Positions 1 to 6,154 of a DNA stretch of 12,343 nt are shown here, piece after piece. Under the pieces are notes generated by a model. The model had not been told where the DNA came from, ran no database searches, and saw only the letters and a program-made list of their open reading frames with translations. The translations under genes were made by a program, and so were the position numbers. The first letter of the stretch is position 1, and the number at the start of each line of letters is the position of its first letter. The DNA is from Nitrospiria bacterium (lineage in GTDB: Bacteria; Nitrospirota; Nitrospiria; JACQBZ01), in assembly GCA_919901335.1 (NCBI GenBank), contig CAKKOZ010000088.1, positions 21,848-34,190 on the forward strand, written 5' to 3'.

Positions 1-990
1 AGTCTGCCGGTGCTTGGGACGTTGCGCGCTTGTTTTCCCAATGCGCATCTATCCTGGGCCGTGGAGGAAAAAGCGGCTCCCGTACTGGAAGGGAATCGGG
101 ATCTCGATGAGCTGATCCTCCTCGATCGAAAAAAAATGTCGGAGGGCTTCGGCTTCTTCTATTTCAAGCGGCGGCTTCAGGAGATCAGAAGGAAATCATT
201 TGATGTGGTGCTCGATCTTCACAATCTCCTAAAAACCGGGATCATCGCTTACGCCAGCGGCGCGCCCATACGCGTCGGCTTCCGAAAGTTAAGGGAAGGA
301 AATTTTATTTTTATGAATCGCCGGGTCAAGCCGGCTGCACGGCATCGGCATGCCGTCGAAAAATATCTAAGCCTACTCGAGCCGCTCGGCATTCAAGAGC
401 CTCAGTGGGTAGTTCGCTTCCCGCTGGTCTGGAATTCGCAGGACGAAGATTGGATTGAACGGTTTTGGACGCAGCAGGGATTCGGCCGGGGCGGCTTGAA
501 ACAGGAAACGGTCGTGGCCGTCAATCCCGGCGCCCATTGGCCCAGCAAGCGATGGATGCCGGAGCGCTATGCGCAGGTTGCCGATCGGTTGGTGAAAGAG
601 CATGGAATTCGGATCCTAATTTTATGGGGGCCCGGAGAGCGCCCGTTGGCGGAAAGCATCGCCCAAGCCATGAGCGAGAAGTCCGTGATTGCTCCGGAGA
701 CGACTCTTAAGCAACTGATGGCACTGATCAAGCGTTGCCGGCTGCTGATCACCGGCGACACCGGGCCGCTCCATATGGCCGCGGCCCTCGAGATTCCAAC
801 GGTGTCGCTCTTTGGGCCGTCGGATCCGGTACGGAACGGCCCCTCCGGCCCGGGCCACGAGATCGTCTGTTCGCCCATCCCTCCGGCAACGCACTGGCAG
901 AAAAAAGAGATCGGGGATCATTGGATGATGGCGATCCCGGTCGAGGGCGTGGTCGAGGCGGCAAGGAAACAATTGGGACGGATGATGTGA
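1..990 (+). CDS. Glycosyltransferase family 9 (ADP-heptose:LPS heptosyltransferase-like), 5' end missing
   Basis: Family 9 enzymes transfer heptose from ADP-heptose to the LPS inner core at the cytoplasmic face of the inner membrane. The open frame enters from the window edge: the first codons read SLPVLGTLRACFPNAHLSW, matching the segment just after the usual N-terminal GD(V/I) motif. The GTG at position 10 is therefore not the start, and roughly 15-20 residues lie upstream. Counting from that GTG, the nucleotide-binding half begins at NPGAHWPSKRW (172-182). The family signature GDTGPLHMAAAL lies at 249-260, followed by SLFGPSDPVRNGP (266-278). The C-terminus keeps only one (C287) of the several cysteines I expect in this tail. 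It ends in a GTGA overlap with the next glycosyltransferase, so the two are probably translationally coupled. Family assignment is firm; the exact acceptor (core position, or another sugar) is not. Confidence 0.9.
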   Translation, partial: SLPVLGTLRACFPNAHLSWAVEEKAAPVLEGNRDLDELILLDRKKMSEGFGFFYFKRRLQEIRRKSFDVVLDLHNLLKTGIIAYASGAPIRVGFRKLREGNFIFMNRRVKPAARHRHAVEKYLSLLEPLGIQEPQWVVRFPLVWNSQDEDWIERFWTQQGFGRGGLKQETVVAVNPGAHWPSKRWMPERYAQVADRLVKEHGIRILILWGPGERPLAESIAQAMSEKSVIAPETTLKQLMALIKRCRLLITGDTGPLHMAAALEIPTVSLFGPSDPVRNGPSGPGHEIVCSPIPPATHWQKKEIGDHWMMAIPVEGVVEAARKQLGRMM

Positions 991-2129
991 CGTTGCGCAT
1001 TCTTCACCTGGATACCGAACGGACCTGGCGGGGCGGCGAGGGCCAACTGCTTCACCTGGCCGAAGGACTGGCGCAGCGAGGCCATCTTTGCATCGTGTCC
1101 GGGCAGCCGGCCAGCCCTCTGCTGGAACGGGCGGCCGGGAAGGGTTTGAAGACCGAGGCCGTGGCGATGCCGTCCGAATGGAGCCTGTCGGCCGTGCGAA
1201 CCCTCGTGCGCGTCTTGAAACGGGAGCGGATTCAGGTGATTCATATGCACACTTCCCATGCCTGCACGCTGGGGGGATGGGCCGCGCGCCTGGCCGGGGT
1301 TCCGGTCCGGATCATCTCGCGGCGTGTTGACTTTTCGGTGAAGTCCAATCCCTTTCGCAAATTGAAATACCAGTGGGGTGTGGACCGCATTGTGGCGATC
1401 TCGGAGGGGGTGCGAAACGTCCTGATCAAGGACGGCCTGGATCCGAATCGCATCGAGGTGATCCGAAGTGGAATCGACCCGCGTCCGTTTGATCCGAGCT
1501 ATCCCGCGGGCGAGGCCCGGCGGGAGTTCGGCATTCCGGAGCAGTCGCACGTCATCGGATGCGTGGCCCATTTCGCGGATCACAAGGGCCACCGCGATCT
1601 CATTGAGTCGGCGCCGCGGGTGGCTGCGGCTGTTCCCGACGTCCGCTTTCTTTTGGTGGGCGAGGGCGAATTAAAACATCAAATTGAACATCAGATAATC
1701 CGTCTAAAGCTTGAAAAGTATTTCATATTAACTGGATTTAGAAACGATATTCCGAGGCTGTTAGCCGCGATGGATATCGTCGTCCTGTCCTCGCATCTCG
1801 AGGGCCTCGGCACCTCGCTGCTGGATGCGATGGCGATGGCCCGGCCGGTCGTCGCGACGCGCGTGGGCGGGATACCGGAGATGGTCGAGGACGGCGTCAA
1901 CGGACGGCTTGTCCCGCCGCGAGATCCGGACGCGCTGGCCGGGGCATTGATCGAACTTCTGAATCAGCCGGACGAGCGGAAACGGATGGGGGAAGCCGGA
2001 CGGGCCCGGATGCTGGGAAAATTCTCGGCCGATGCCATGGTCTCGGCAACGGAGTCGCTCTATCTTAAAATCCTGCTGGAAAAACGGGGGACGCAAGAAC
2101 GGGCAAGAAGGGGGATGCCCGGCGGCTGA
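987..2129 (+). CDS. Family 4 glycosyltransferase (GT-B fold)
   Basis: A retaining GT4 transferase of 380 residues, a normal length for the family, predicted to add a sugar from a nucleotide donor to a growing LPS or polysaccharide chain. The N-terminal acceptor half opens with RILHLDTERTWRGGEGQ (4-20). The C-terminal donor half holds FLLVGEGELK (221-230), the catalytic region EGLGTSLLD (272-280) and PVVATRVGGIPEMV (287-300). The usual E-x7-E pair reads E-x7-D here. The frame stays open upstream to 735, but that part only shadows the GT9 gene. GTG at 987, overlapping the GT9 stop, fits the expected family start; TTG at 993 is an alternative. The closest relative in the window is the GT4 at 6155: compare SRRVDFSVKSNPFRKLKYQW with TRRVSFPLRRHPFRWVKW. 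An internal block (1671-1750) is strikingly AT-rich. Donor and acceptor cannot be told from sequence. Confidence 0.9.
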   Translation: MTLRILHLDTERTWRGGEGQLLHLAEGLAQRGHLCIVSGQPASPLLERAAGKGLKTEAVAMPSEWSLSAVRTLVRVLKRERIQVIHMHTSHACTLGGWAARLAGVPVRIISRRVDFSVKSNPFRKLKYQWGVDRIVAISEGVRNVLIKDGLDPNRIEVIRSGIDPRPFDPSYPAGEARREFGIPEQSHVIGCVAHFADHKGHRDLIESAPRVAAAVPDVRFLLVGEGELKHQIEHQIIRLKLEKYFILTGFRNDIPRLLAAMDIVVLSSHLEGLGTSLLDAMAMARPVVATRVGGIPEMVEDGVNGRLVPPRDPDALAGALIELLNQPDERKRMGEAGRARMLGKFSADAMVSATESLYLKILLEKRGTQERARRGMPGG

Positions 2130-2576
2130 ATGAAGATCGCGATGCTCACAAAGCATTTCAATTTCCGGAACGGCTCCAGCCGTGTGATCCATGAAATCTC
2201 AACGCGCCTGGCGGCCCACGGCCACGAGGTGCATATCTTCTGCAATAAACGGCCGGCCTCCTACGCCGCCGGACCGTTCCTTGAGATGGGGGTGACGGAT
2301 CGGTTCGTCTTTTTGCCCTTTGACGACCGGATCGAAGAGCTGCATGCCGGGGCGGACGGCTTGATCTTCCCTGACGGCTTGGTCCTGAAGCATTCCGAGG
2401 ATATCGAGGGGATCGCGTCCGCCCTCGAAGATCCGGCGATGCGGGAGCGGATGGGGCGCGCGGCGCGGGTTACATCGGAACGGTATACCTGGGATGCGGC
2501 CGCAGAGAAGACGATGCAGGCGTACGAAGAAATAATCCGGGAGCGTGATGGGTCCTGTTCGAATCGAGGCGTATGA
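2130..2576 (+). pseudogene. Internally deleted GT4 glycosyltransferase remnant, reading frame intact
   Basis: The 148-residue product is less than half the usual GT4 length. Residues 1-42 are a normal GT4 N-terminus (MKIAMLTKHF, then GHEVHIFCNK at 31-40). The chain then jumps to the end of the donor domain: GVTDRFVFLPFDDRIEELHAGAD at 54-76 (quoted span broken here: DRFVFLPFDD, IEELHAGAD) corresponds to the usual region just before the catalytic E-x7-E loop. That loop is also missing, because IFPDGLVLK (79-87) runs straight into the C-terminal helices (EDIEGIASALEDPAMRERMG). Roughly 170-200 and 45-50 residues appear lost, including donor-binding and catalytic residues, so transferase activity is very unlikely. 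ATG directly abuts the previous stop (TGAATG) and the end overlaps the next gene, so operon spacing survives. It could be a decaying gene, a small protein with a structural role, or an assembly error. Confidence 0.75.
2355..2381 (+). repeat. 9-bp direct repeat at the apparent deletion joint of the GT4 remnant
   Basis: GACGGCTTG occurs at 2355-2363 and again at 2373-2381, 18 bases apart in the same frame (both encode part of D-G-L). The pair brackets the point where the GT4 catalytic loop is missing. It may be a footprint of repeat-mediated deletion, or coincidence in GC-rich coding DNA. Confidence 0.4.
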
Positions 2577-3715
2577 TGTCGAAGCTTAAGATCGTCCATC
2601 TCCTCGCCGGCCACAAATGGACCGGCCCGGCCGAAGGCGTCGTGACGCTCTGTCGCGATCTGAAAAACCGAGGGCATGACATCCGTCTTTTCTGCACGCC
2701 CAACCCCCGAAGGCTGCTGGCCGATCAGGCCGCACAACGCGGGGTGAGGCCGGAGGCCGACTTGTGGCTGGACCCGAAACATCCGATTCGGACCGTACTG
2801 GATATCCGGCAGCTCAAAAACATCTTAAGACAGGAGCGGCCGGATATACTGCATCTGCATCTTTCGACCGATCATTGGGTCGGGGCCCTCGCGGCCCGCT
2901 GGGCGGGAGGACCAACGCGGGTTCTCCGGACCATGCATCATCCCCGTTCCATTGAGCGTCGTCCTTTTCGATCCCGGCTGTATGAATCTCTGACCGATGG
3001 ATTCATAACGCTCTGCGAGCGGGATCGCGAGCAGCTTCAACGGACGTATCGGATGAGTCTGAAACCGGTTGCGGTCATTCATGGCGCCGTGGACACGGCT
3101 CGGTTTCATTCCGACGTGGAGTCCCGGCTGGCCCGCGCCGAATTCGGAATTAAGACGACGACCCCCGTGATCGGGATGGTGGCCCGCTTCCAGCCGCACC
3201 GGCGGCATGACGTTCTGTTGAAGGCCTTTGCCCGGATATTAAAGCAGCTTCCGACGGCTCGACTGCTTTTAGTCGGAAGAGGGGAGCATCAGCCGGTTCT
3301 TGAGCGGCTCGTCGGCGAACTGGGGCTTGAGCCGCGGGTGATCTTCACCGGTTACCGCGACCGCGATCTGCCGCAGATGTACGCCGCGATGGATGTCGCC
3401 GTTTTTCCGGCGTCCGGAACCGACGGCTCCTGCCGCGCGGCGCTGGAAGCGATGGCGGTTGGGCGTCCCGTCGTCGGTTTTCCGGTCGGCGCGCTGCCGG
3501 AGACGATTGTCGAAGGAATCACCGGCCATATTGTAAAGGAAGAAAGCATCGAAGCGCTTGCGGACTGTTTGAGCGTGCTGCTGTCCGACCAACCGCGGCT
3601 CCGGGCCATGGGCGAGGCGGCACGCAAGCGGATCGAAACTGAATTTACCGAGGCGGCGCGGCTTCAAAAGACCGAAGCATTTTACGAAAGGTGCCTGTCA
3701 CCTTTTGGGTTGTAA
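2573..3715 (+). CDS. Family 4 glycosyltransferase (GT-B fold)
   Basis: A full-length GT4 transferase of 380 residues. The N-terminal half starts KIVHLLAGHKWTGPAEGV (5-22), sharing the W-x-G spacing of the other GT4s here (WRGGE, WSGGQ). The acceptor side includes HLHLSTDHWVGALAARW (94-110). The donor half shows GMVARFQPHRRHDVLLKAF (201-219), LLLVGRGE (231-238), the catalytic region DGSCRAALE (284-292, D-x7-E rather than E-x7-E) and PVVGFPVGALPE (299-310). Two adjacent ATGs are possible starts. The one at 2573 makes an ATGA overlap with the preceding stop. The one at 2576 lies six bases after a GAGG ribosome-binding site (2566-2569) and is at least as likely. The last codons run through a palindrome (3687-3705), so the C-terminal residues CLSPFGL may be acquired sequence. 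Role inferred: one linkage in the core or O-chain; substrate unknown. Confidence 0.9.
   Translation: MMSKLKIVHLLAGHKWTGPAEGVVTLCRDLKNRGHDIRLFCTPNPRRLLADQAAQRGVRPEADLWLDPKHPIRTVLDIRQLKNILRQERPDILHLHLSTDHWVGALAARWAGGPTRVLRTMHHPRSIERRPFRSRLYESLTDGFITLCERDREQLQRTYRMSLKPVAVIHGAVDTARFHSDVESRLARAEFGIKTTTPVIGMVARFQPHRRHDVLLKAFARILKQLPTARLLLVGRGEHQPVLERLVGELGLEPRVIFTGYRDRDLPQMYAAMDVAVFPASGTDGSCRAALEAMAVGRPVVGFPVGALPETIVEGITGHIVKEESIEALADCLSVLLSDQPRLRAMGEAARKRIETEFTEAARLQKTEAFYERCLSPFGL
3687..3705. repeat. Perfect 7-bp palindrome with 5-nt loop, REP-like or weak terminator
   Basis: AAAGGTG (3687-3693), loop CCTGT, CACCTTT (3699-3705), then one more T. It sits inside the last codons of the GT4 gene, ten bases before its stop. 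Short intergenic palindromes of this kind are often dispersed REP-type elements; alternatively it is a weak hairpin that trims or stops transcripts. One copy is visible in this window, so repeat status is inference. Confidence 0.45.
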
Positions 3716-3746
3716 CTTATTGAGATTGATAGTGGTGGGTTTCACG

Positions 3747-4373
3747 ATGGCCTTAGTGGGTGACCAAGATATTTCGAAATACGAAAAACGGCGGTACGGC
3801 ACGCCGGATCAGAAGCTTGTGGACCGCCTCGAACAGGCGAGGGTGGACGACATCATCCGGTCGTTGGAACTGGCCGAAGTCCGCGTGTTGGACGTCCCCT
3901 GCGGCTACGGCCGGTTCTCGACCGTCTTCGCGAGTCACGGCACGAAAATAATCTGTGCCGATGTCTCGGCCGCAATGGTCGGCCGGGCCCGAGAGCGGAT
4001 GGCGGAAGAAGGTCACCGGGGAATGTACGTTGTTATGGATATCCGCCACCTGCCTTTCAAGGCGAACGCGGTGGAGGCCACCTTCACGATGCGGTTATTC
4101 CATCACGGCTTCGCGCGGGATGAGATGGCCGTTATTTTGAAGGAGCTCGCGCGCGTGACGCGCCGATGGGTGATCTTATCCTATTACCGATATAACGCCC
4201 TCCATGCCTTCTTCCGATGGTTAAAGGGCTTTTCAAGCCGGATCAAGATGATGACGGACGAGGAGTTCCTTGCGGAGGTGAAGGCGGCTCCGCTGGCGGT
4301 GCGATCCCGGAGGCCGGTCTTCCCGTTCCTCCATGCCCAGACGTTGGTGGTGATGGAAAAGATCATCCTTTGA
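3747..4373 (+). CDS. Class I SAM-dependent methyltransferase
   Basis: A 208-residue Rossmann-fold methyltransferase, cytosolic, with no signal peptide or membrane segment. The SAM-binding motif I is VLDVPCGYGR (47-56), followed by the acidic residue of motif II in ICADVSAAMVGRARE (D72) and motif III DIRHLPFKANAVEATFT (98-114). The C-terminal third (SYYRYNALHAFFRWLKGF, 145-162) is basic and aromatic. I take ATG at 3747 as the start because MALVGDQDISKYEKRRYG looks like a genuine N-terminus. The frame stays open back to TTG 3705 with in-frame GTGs at 3732 and 3735, and none has a strong ribosome-binding site. It lies 31 bases after a GT4 gene and is last in the plus-strand run, suggesting methylation of a glycan, a lipid carrier or an intermediate. 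The target is not determinable. Its 3' end overlaps the convergent kinase by 11 bases. Confidence 0.85.
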   Translation: MALVGDQDISKYEKRRYGTPDQKLVDRLEQARVDDIIRSLELAEVRVLDVPCGYGRFSTVFASHGTKIICADVSAAMVGRARERMAEEGHRGMYVVMDIRHLPFKANAVEATFTMRLFHHGFARDEMAVILKELARVTRRWVILSYYRYNALHAFFRWLKGFSSRIKMMTDEEFLAEVKAAPLAVRSRRPVFPFLHAQTLVVMEKIIL

Positions 4374-4377
4374 TCTT
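4359..4377. terminator. Small palindrome at the junction of two convergent genes
   Basis: AAGATCA (4359-4365), loop TCCTT, TGATCTT (4371-4377). The left arm carries the stop of the minus-strand kinase (TCA at 4363-4365) and the right arm the stop of the methyltransferase (TGA at 4371-4373). The minus-strand reading ends in four Ts. The stem has only two G/C pairs, so it would be a weak two-way terminator at best. Confidence 0.35.
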
Positions 4378-5145
4378 CTTCCACAGATCCATCCGTCTCC
4401 GTCGAATCCAGACCAATGAACGAAGAAGCGGCCGCCACGTCTTCCAATCCGGTCGGCCCGCGCAGTAGGCCGTAAAAAAATCCGGCCAGAGGTCGAGAAG
4501 TTTCATCCGGGCCAGGTCTATGAGACGGAGCGGAAGCGGGACGCGGCCGAGATGGACGGCGCGGCTGAGGTCGATTAAAAAGATCCGGCCGCCTGCAACC
4601 GATTTCGGCGCCACAAGAAAATTTCCGATCGTGAGGTCGCGGTGAAGGATGCCGGCGTCATGCATTCCCCGGACCAACCGAGCCAGCTCAGTCAACAGCG
4701 CCATCCTTTCAGTTCCAAGTATCATGGGTGATTTCAGAATCTGCCGGAGCGTGATGGCGTCCGGGATTTCTTCTGTGATAAAGCAACTGTCTGTCATGGC
4801 TCCGCCGTCTTTGCGGTCCCAGGCGATCAGCGGACGGGGCGTGGCTACACCCGCCTCCCGGAGGGTCATGGCGATTCGGAATGAACGGATCGCCTTGGAT
4901 CCGGTCAGAGGACGAGCGAGCTTGTGAATCGTCGAGCGCCACCCGAATTGTTTTACAACCACCCGATCTTCCATCGGCAGTTTCACGGAGAACACACGAT
5001 TCGGCCGCTCAAGAAAGACCCTCATCGGCCGGCCGGCCAGCCATTCTTTGAATGCTCCGGTAAAAAAACTTAGATGCGGTTCGATCTCGGCCGCGCAGAT
5101 TCCCTGGATCCGGTTGCGGTTAAACGTTTTATACTTTTCGCGCAT
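4363..5145 (-). CDS. WaaP/Kdo-kinase-like lipopolysaccharide kinase
   Basis: A 260-residue small protein-kinase-fold enzyme of the type that phosphorylates inner-core sugars of LPS (WaaP, KdkA, InaA-like families), using ATP at the cytoplasmic membrane face. Key residues are visible: an ATP-binding lysine in VVVKQFG (K65), the catalytic loop HRDLTIGN (168-175, with D170 and N175), and the metal-binding aspartate in FLIDLSRA (D192). The hinge region holds ITEEIPDAITLRQIL (123-137). The C-terminus is very basic (RRRRMDLWKKIKG), which would suit contact with membrane phosphates. Start: ATG at 5145 with AGAAGG just upstream, inside the gap after the lipid kinase stop. It is downstream of and probably co-transcribed with that gene. 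Serine/threonine protein kinase or aminoglycoside phosphotransferase-like activity cannot be excluded, but the LPS context favours a sugar kinase. Confidence 0.8.
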   Translation of the reverse strand: MREKYKTFNRNRIQGICAAEIEPHLSFFTGAFKEWLAGRPMRVFLERPNRVFSVKLPMEDRVVVKQFGWRSTIHKLARPLTGSKAIRSFRIAMTLREAGVATPRPLIAWDRKDGGAMTDSCFITEEIPDAITLRQILKSPMILGTERMALLTELARLVRGMHDAGILHRDLTIGNFLVAPKSVAGGRIFLIDLSRAVHLGRVPLPLRLIDLARMKLLDLWPDFFTAYCAGRPDWKTWRPLLRSLVWIRRRRMDLWKKIKG

Positions 5146-5151
5146 GGCCTT

Positions 5152-6045
5152 CTATCCGCCCCCGCGAGTTTTTTGCGCTGACGGGTAAACCAGATTCAGC
5201 GGTTTTGGCGCGATCGAAAGCCGCGCCGGGCCGATCCCGATCGCTTCGCCGTCGGTTTGAAGCGGAGCGGGGCTTTCGACCTCGACCGTCGTCCCGCCGT
5301 GAAACTCCACGTCCGCCATTCGTGTGTGCAGCCCGGCGATCACGCCGAGCGTGTACTTCAAGTAGGTGAACGGGCCCCGGCCCTTGAGAAGGCAGAGGAT
5401 CAACTCCGGCCGGTCCAGCCGGACTTGGGGGACGATCGCGAAGGGGCCTCCGTAACAACGGGCTTTGGCGATAATGCCCGACGTGCCTTGGAACTCTTTT
5501 CCATCCACGCGGAATGTGATCATGGGATAGCCATAGCGGAACAGCTCGACGATCCCGGCTACAGCGTAGGCCAGAATTCCCAGCCGTTTTTGACTCGGGC
5601 CGACGCGACGAATCACCTCCGCGTCGAATCCGGCCCCGACCATCAAAATAAAGAGGCGTTGGTGGATCTGCCCCAAATAAACCGGCCGGACCACGCCGTT
5701 GCGGATCGCCGAGGCTGCTCGGAGCGGATGGGTCGGAAGCCCCAGTTCACGAACGAGGCTGTTTCCGGTTCCCATCGGGAGGATGCCGAGCGGGACGGAG
5801 GAATCCCGCATCCCGTTGATCACGTCGTGATACGTGCCGTCGCCGCCGGCGGCCAGAATCAAGTCATGCGAGCCGGTAGCCAGCTCTTTCGCCAGCCGTT
5901 CAGCGTCGCCGGCCCGAACCGTCACGTGAACGGTCAGATCGGGATAGAGCATTTTGAGATGCTCGATCAGCCGTCGGGCCTTCCGTCTCCGCCAGACTGG
6001 ACCGGCGACGGGGTTCAGGATCAGAGCGGGTCTTTGGGTATTCAT
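5152..6045 (-). CDS. Diacylglycerol kinase / YegS-type lipid kinase
   Basis: A 297-residue member of the DAGK catalytic family (DgkB, YegS, BmrU and sphingosine kinase relatives), typical length. These enzymes phosphorylate a lipid hydroxyl such as that of diacylglycerol. Motifs in order: ILNPVAGP (9-16), the nucleotide-binding AAGGDGTYHDVINGM (65-79), LGILPMGTGNSLVRELGLP (86-104), GAGFDAEV (137-144), and QTDGEAI (263-269) with the DGE acid pair near the C-terminus. No signal peptide; association with the inner membrane is inferred from the family. It is the first gene of a two-gene minus-strand unit with the LPS kinase six bases downstream. It is transcribed divergently from the GT4 at 6155; I see no convincing minus-strand promoter in 6046-6154. 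The lipid substrate is unknown; diacylglycerol, undecaprenol or a lipid A intermediate are possibilities. Confidence 0.9.
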   Translation of the reverse strand: MNTQRPALILNPVAGPVWRRRKARRLIEHLKMLYPDLTVHVTVRAGDAERLAKELATGSHDLILAAGGDGTYHDVINGMRDSSVPLGILPMGTGNSLVRELGLPTHPLRAASAIRNGVVRPVYLGQIHQRLFILMVGAGFDAEVIRRVGPSQKRLGILAYAVAGIVELFRYGYPMITFRVDGKEFQGTSGIIAKARCYGGPFAIVPQVRLDRPELILCLLKGRGPFTYLKYTLGVIAGLHTRMADVEFHGGTTVEVESPAPLQTDGEAIGIGPARLSIAPKPLNLVYPSAQKTRGGG

Positions 6046-6116
6046 ATTCGAGGCATCCTACCACAACGGAATGGGTTTGAGAAGCGGGGAAACGCAAGGC
6101 AGTATGCGCCGCTTCC

Positions 6117-6146
6117 TTGATATTCAAGATTAAATTTTGTTACACT
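6117..6146 (+). promoter_or_regulatory. Sigma-70-type promoter for the GT4-manC-manB unit
   Basis: -35 TTGATA (6117-6122), 18-base spacer, -10 TACACT (6141-6146) with an upstream TGT that makes an extended -10. Transcription would start near 6153, two bases before the ATG at 6155, and no ribosome-binding site lies between. The rest of the 109-base divergent gap (6046-6154) shows no operator-like repeat that I can support. Confidence 0.5.
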
Positions 6147-6154
6147 GAGCGACG

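Noticed and set aside
10..12. GTG as the start of the GT9 gene
   Set aside because: The frame continues to the window edge and the upstream codons (S-L-P) match the family; the true start lies outside the window.
735..986. Upstream in-frame extension of the first GT4 gene
   Set aside because: It lies wholly within the GT9 coding region in another frame and has no GT4 character; the family N-terminus begins at about 987.
918..1592. 224-codon minus-strand open frame opposite the first GT4
   Set aside because: Low-complexity shadow product (rich in H, R, P) with no family features, overlapping a clear GT4.
3705..3746. TTG start extending the methyltransferase by 14 codons
   Set aside because: The extension overlaps the preceding GT4 and the palindrome, and has no ribosome-binding site; ATG 3747 gives a normal N-terminus, although GTG 3732/3735 remain possible.
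5257..6120. 287-codon plus-strand open frame opposite the lipid kinase
   Set aside because: The minus strand encodes a full DAGK-family protein with all motifs; the plus frame has no recognisable domain and is a GC-rich shadow.
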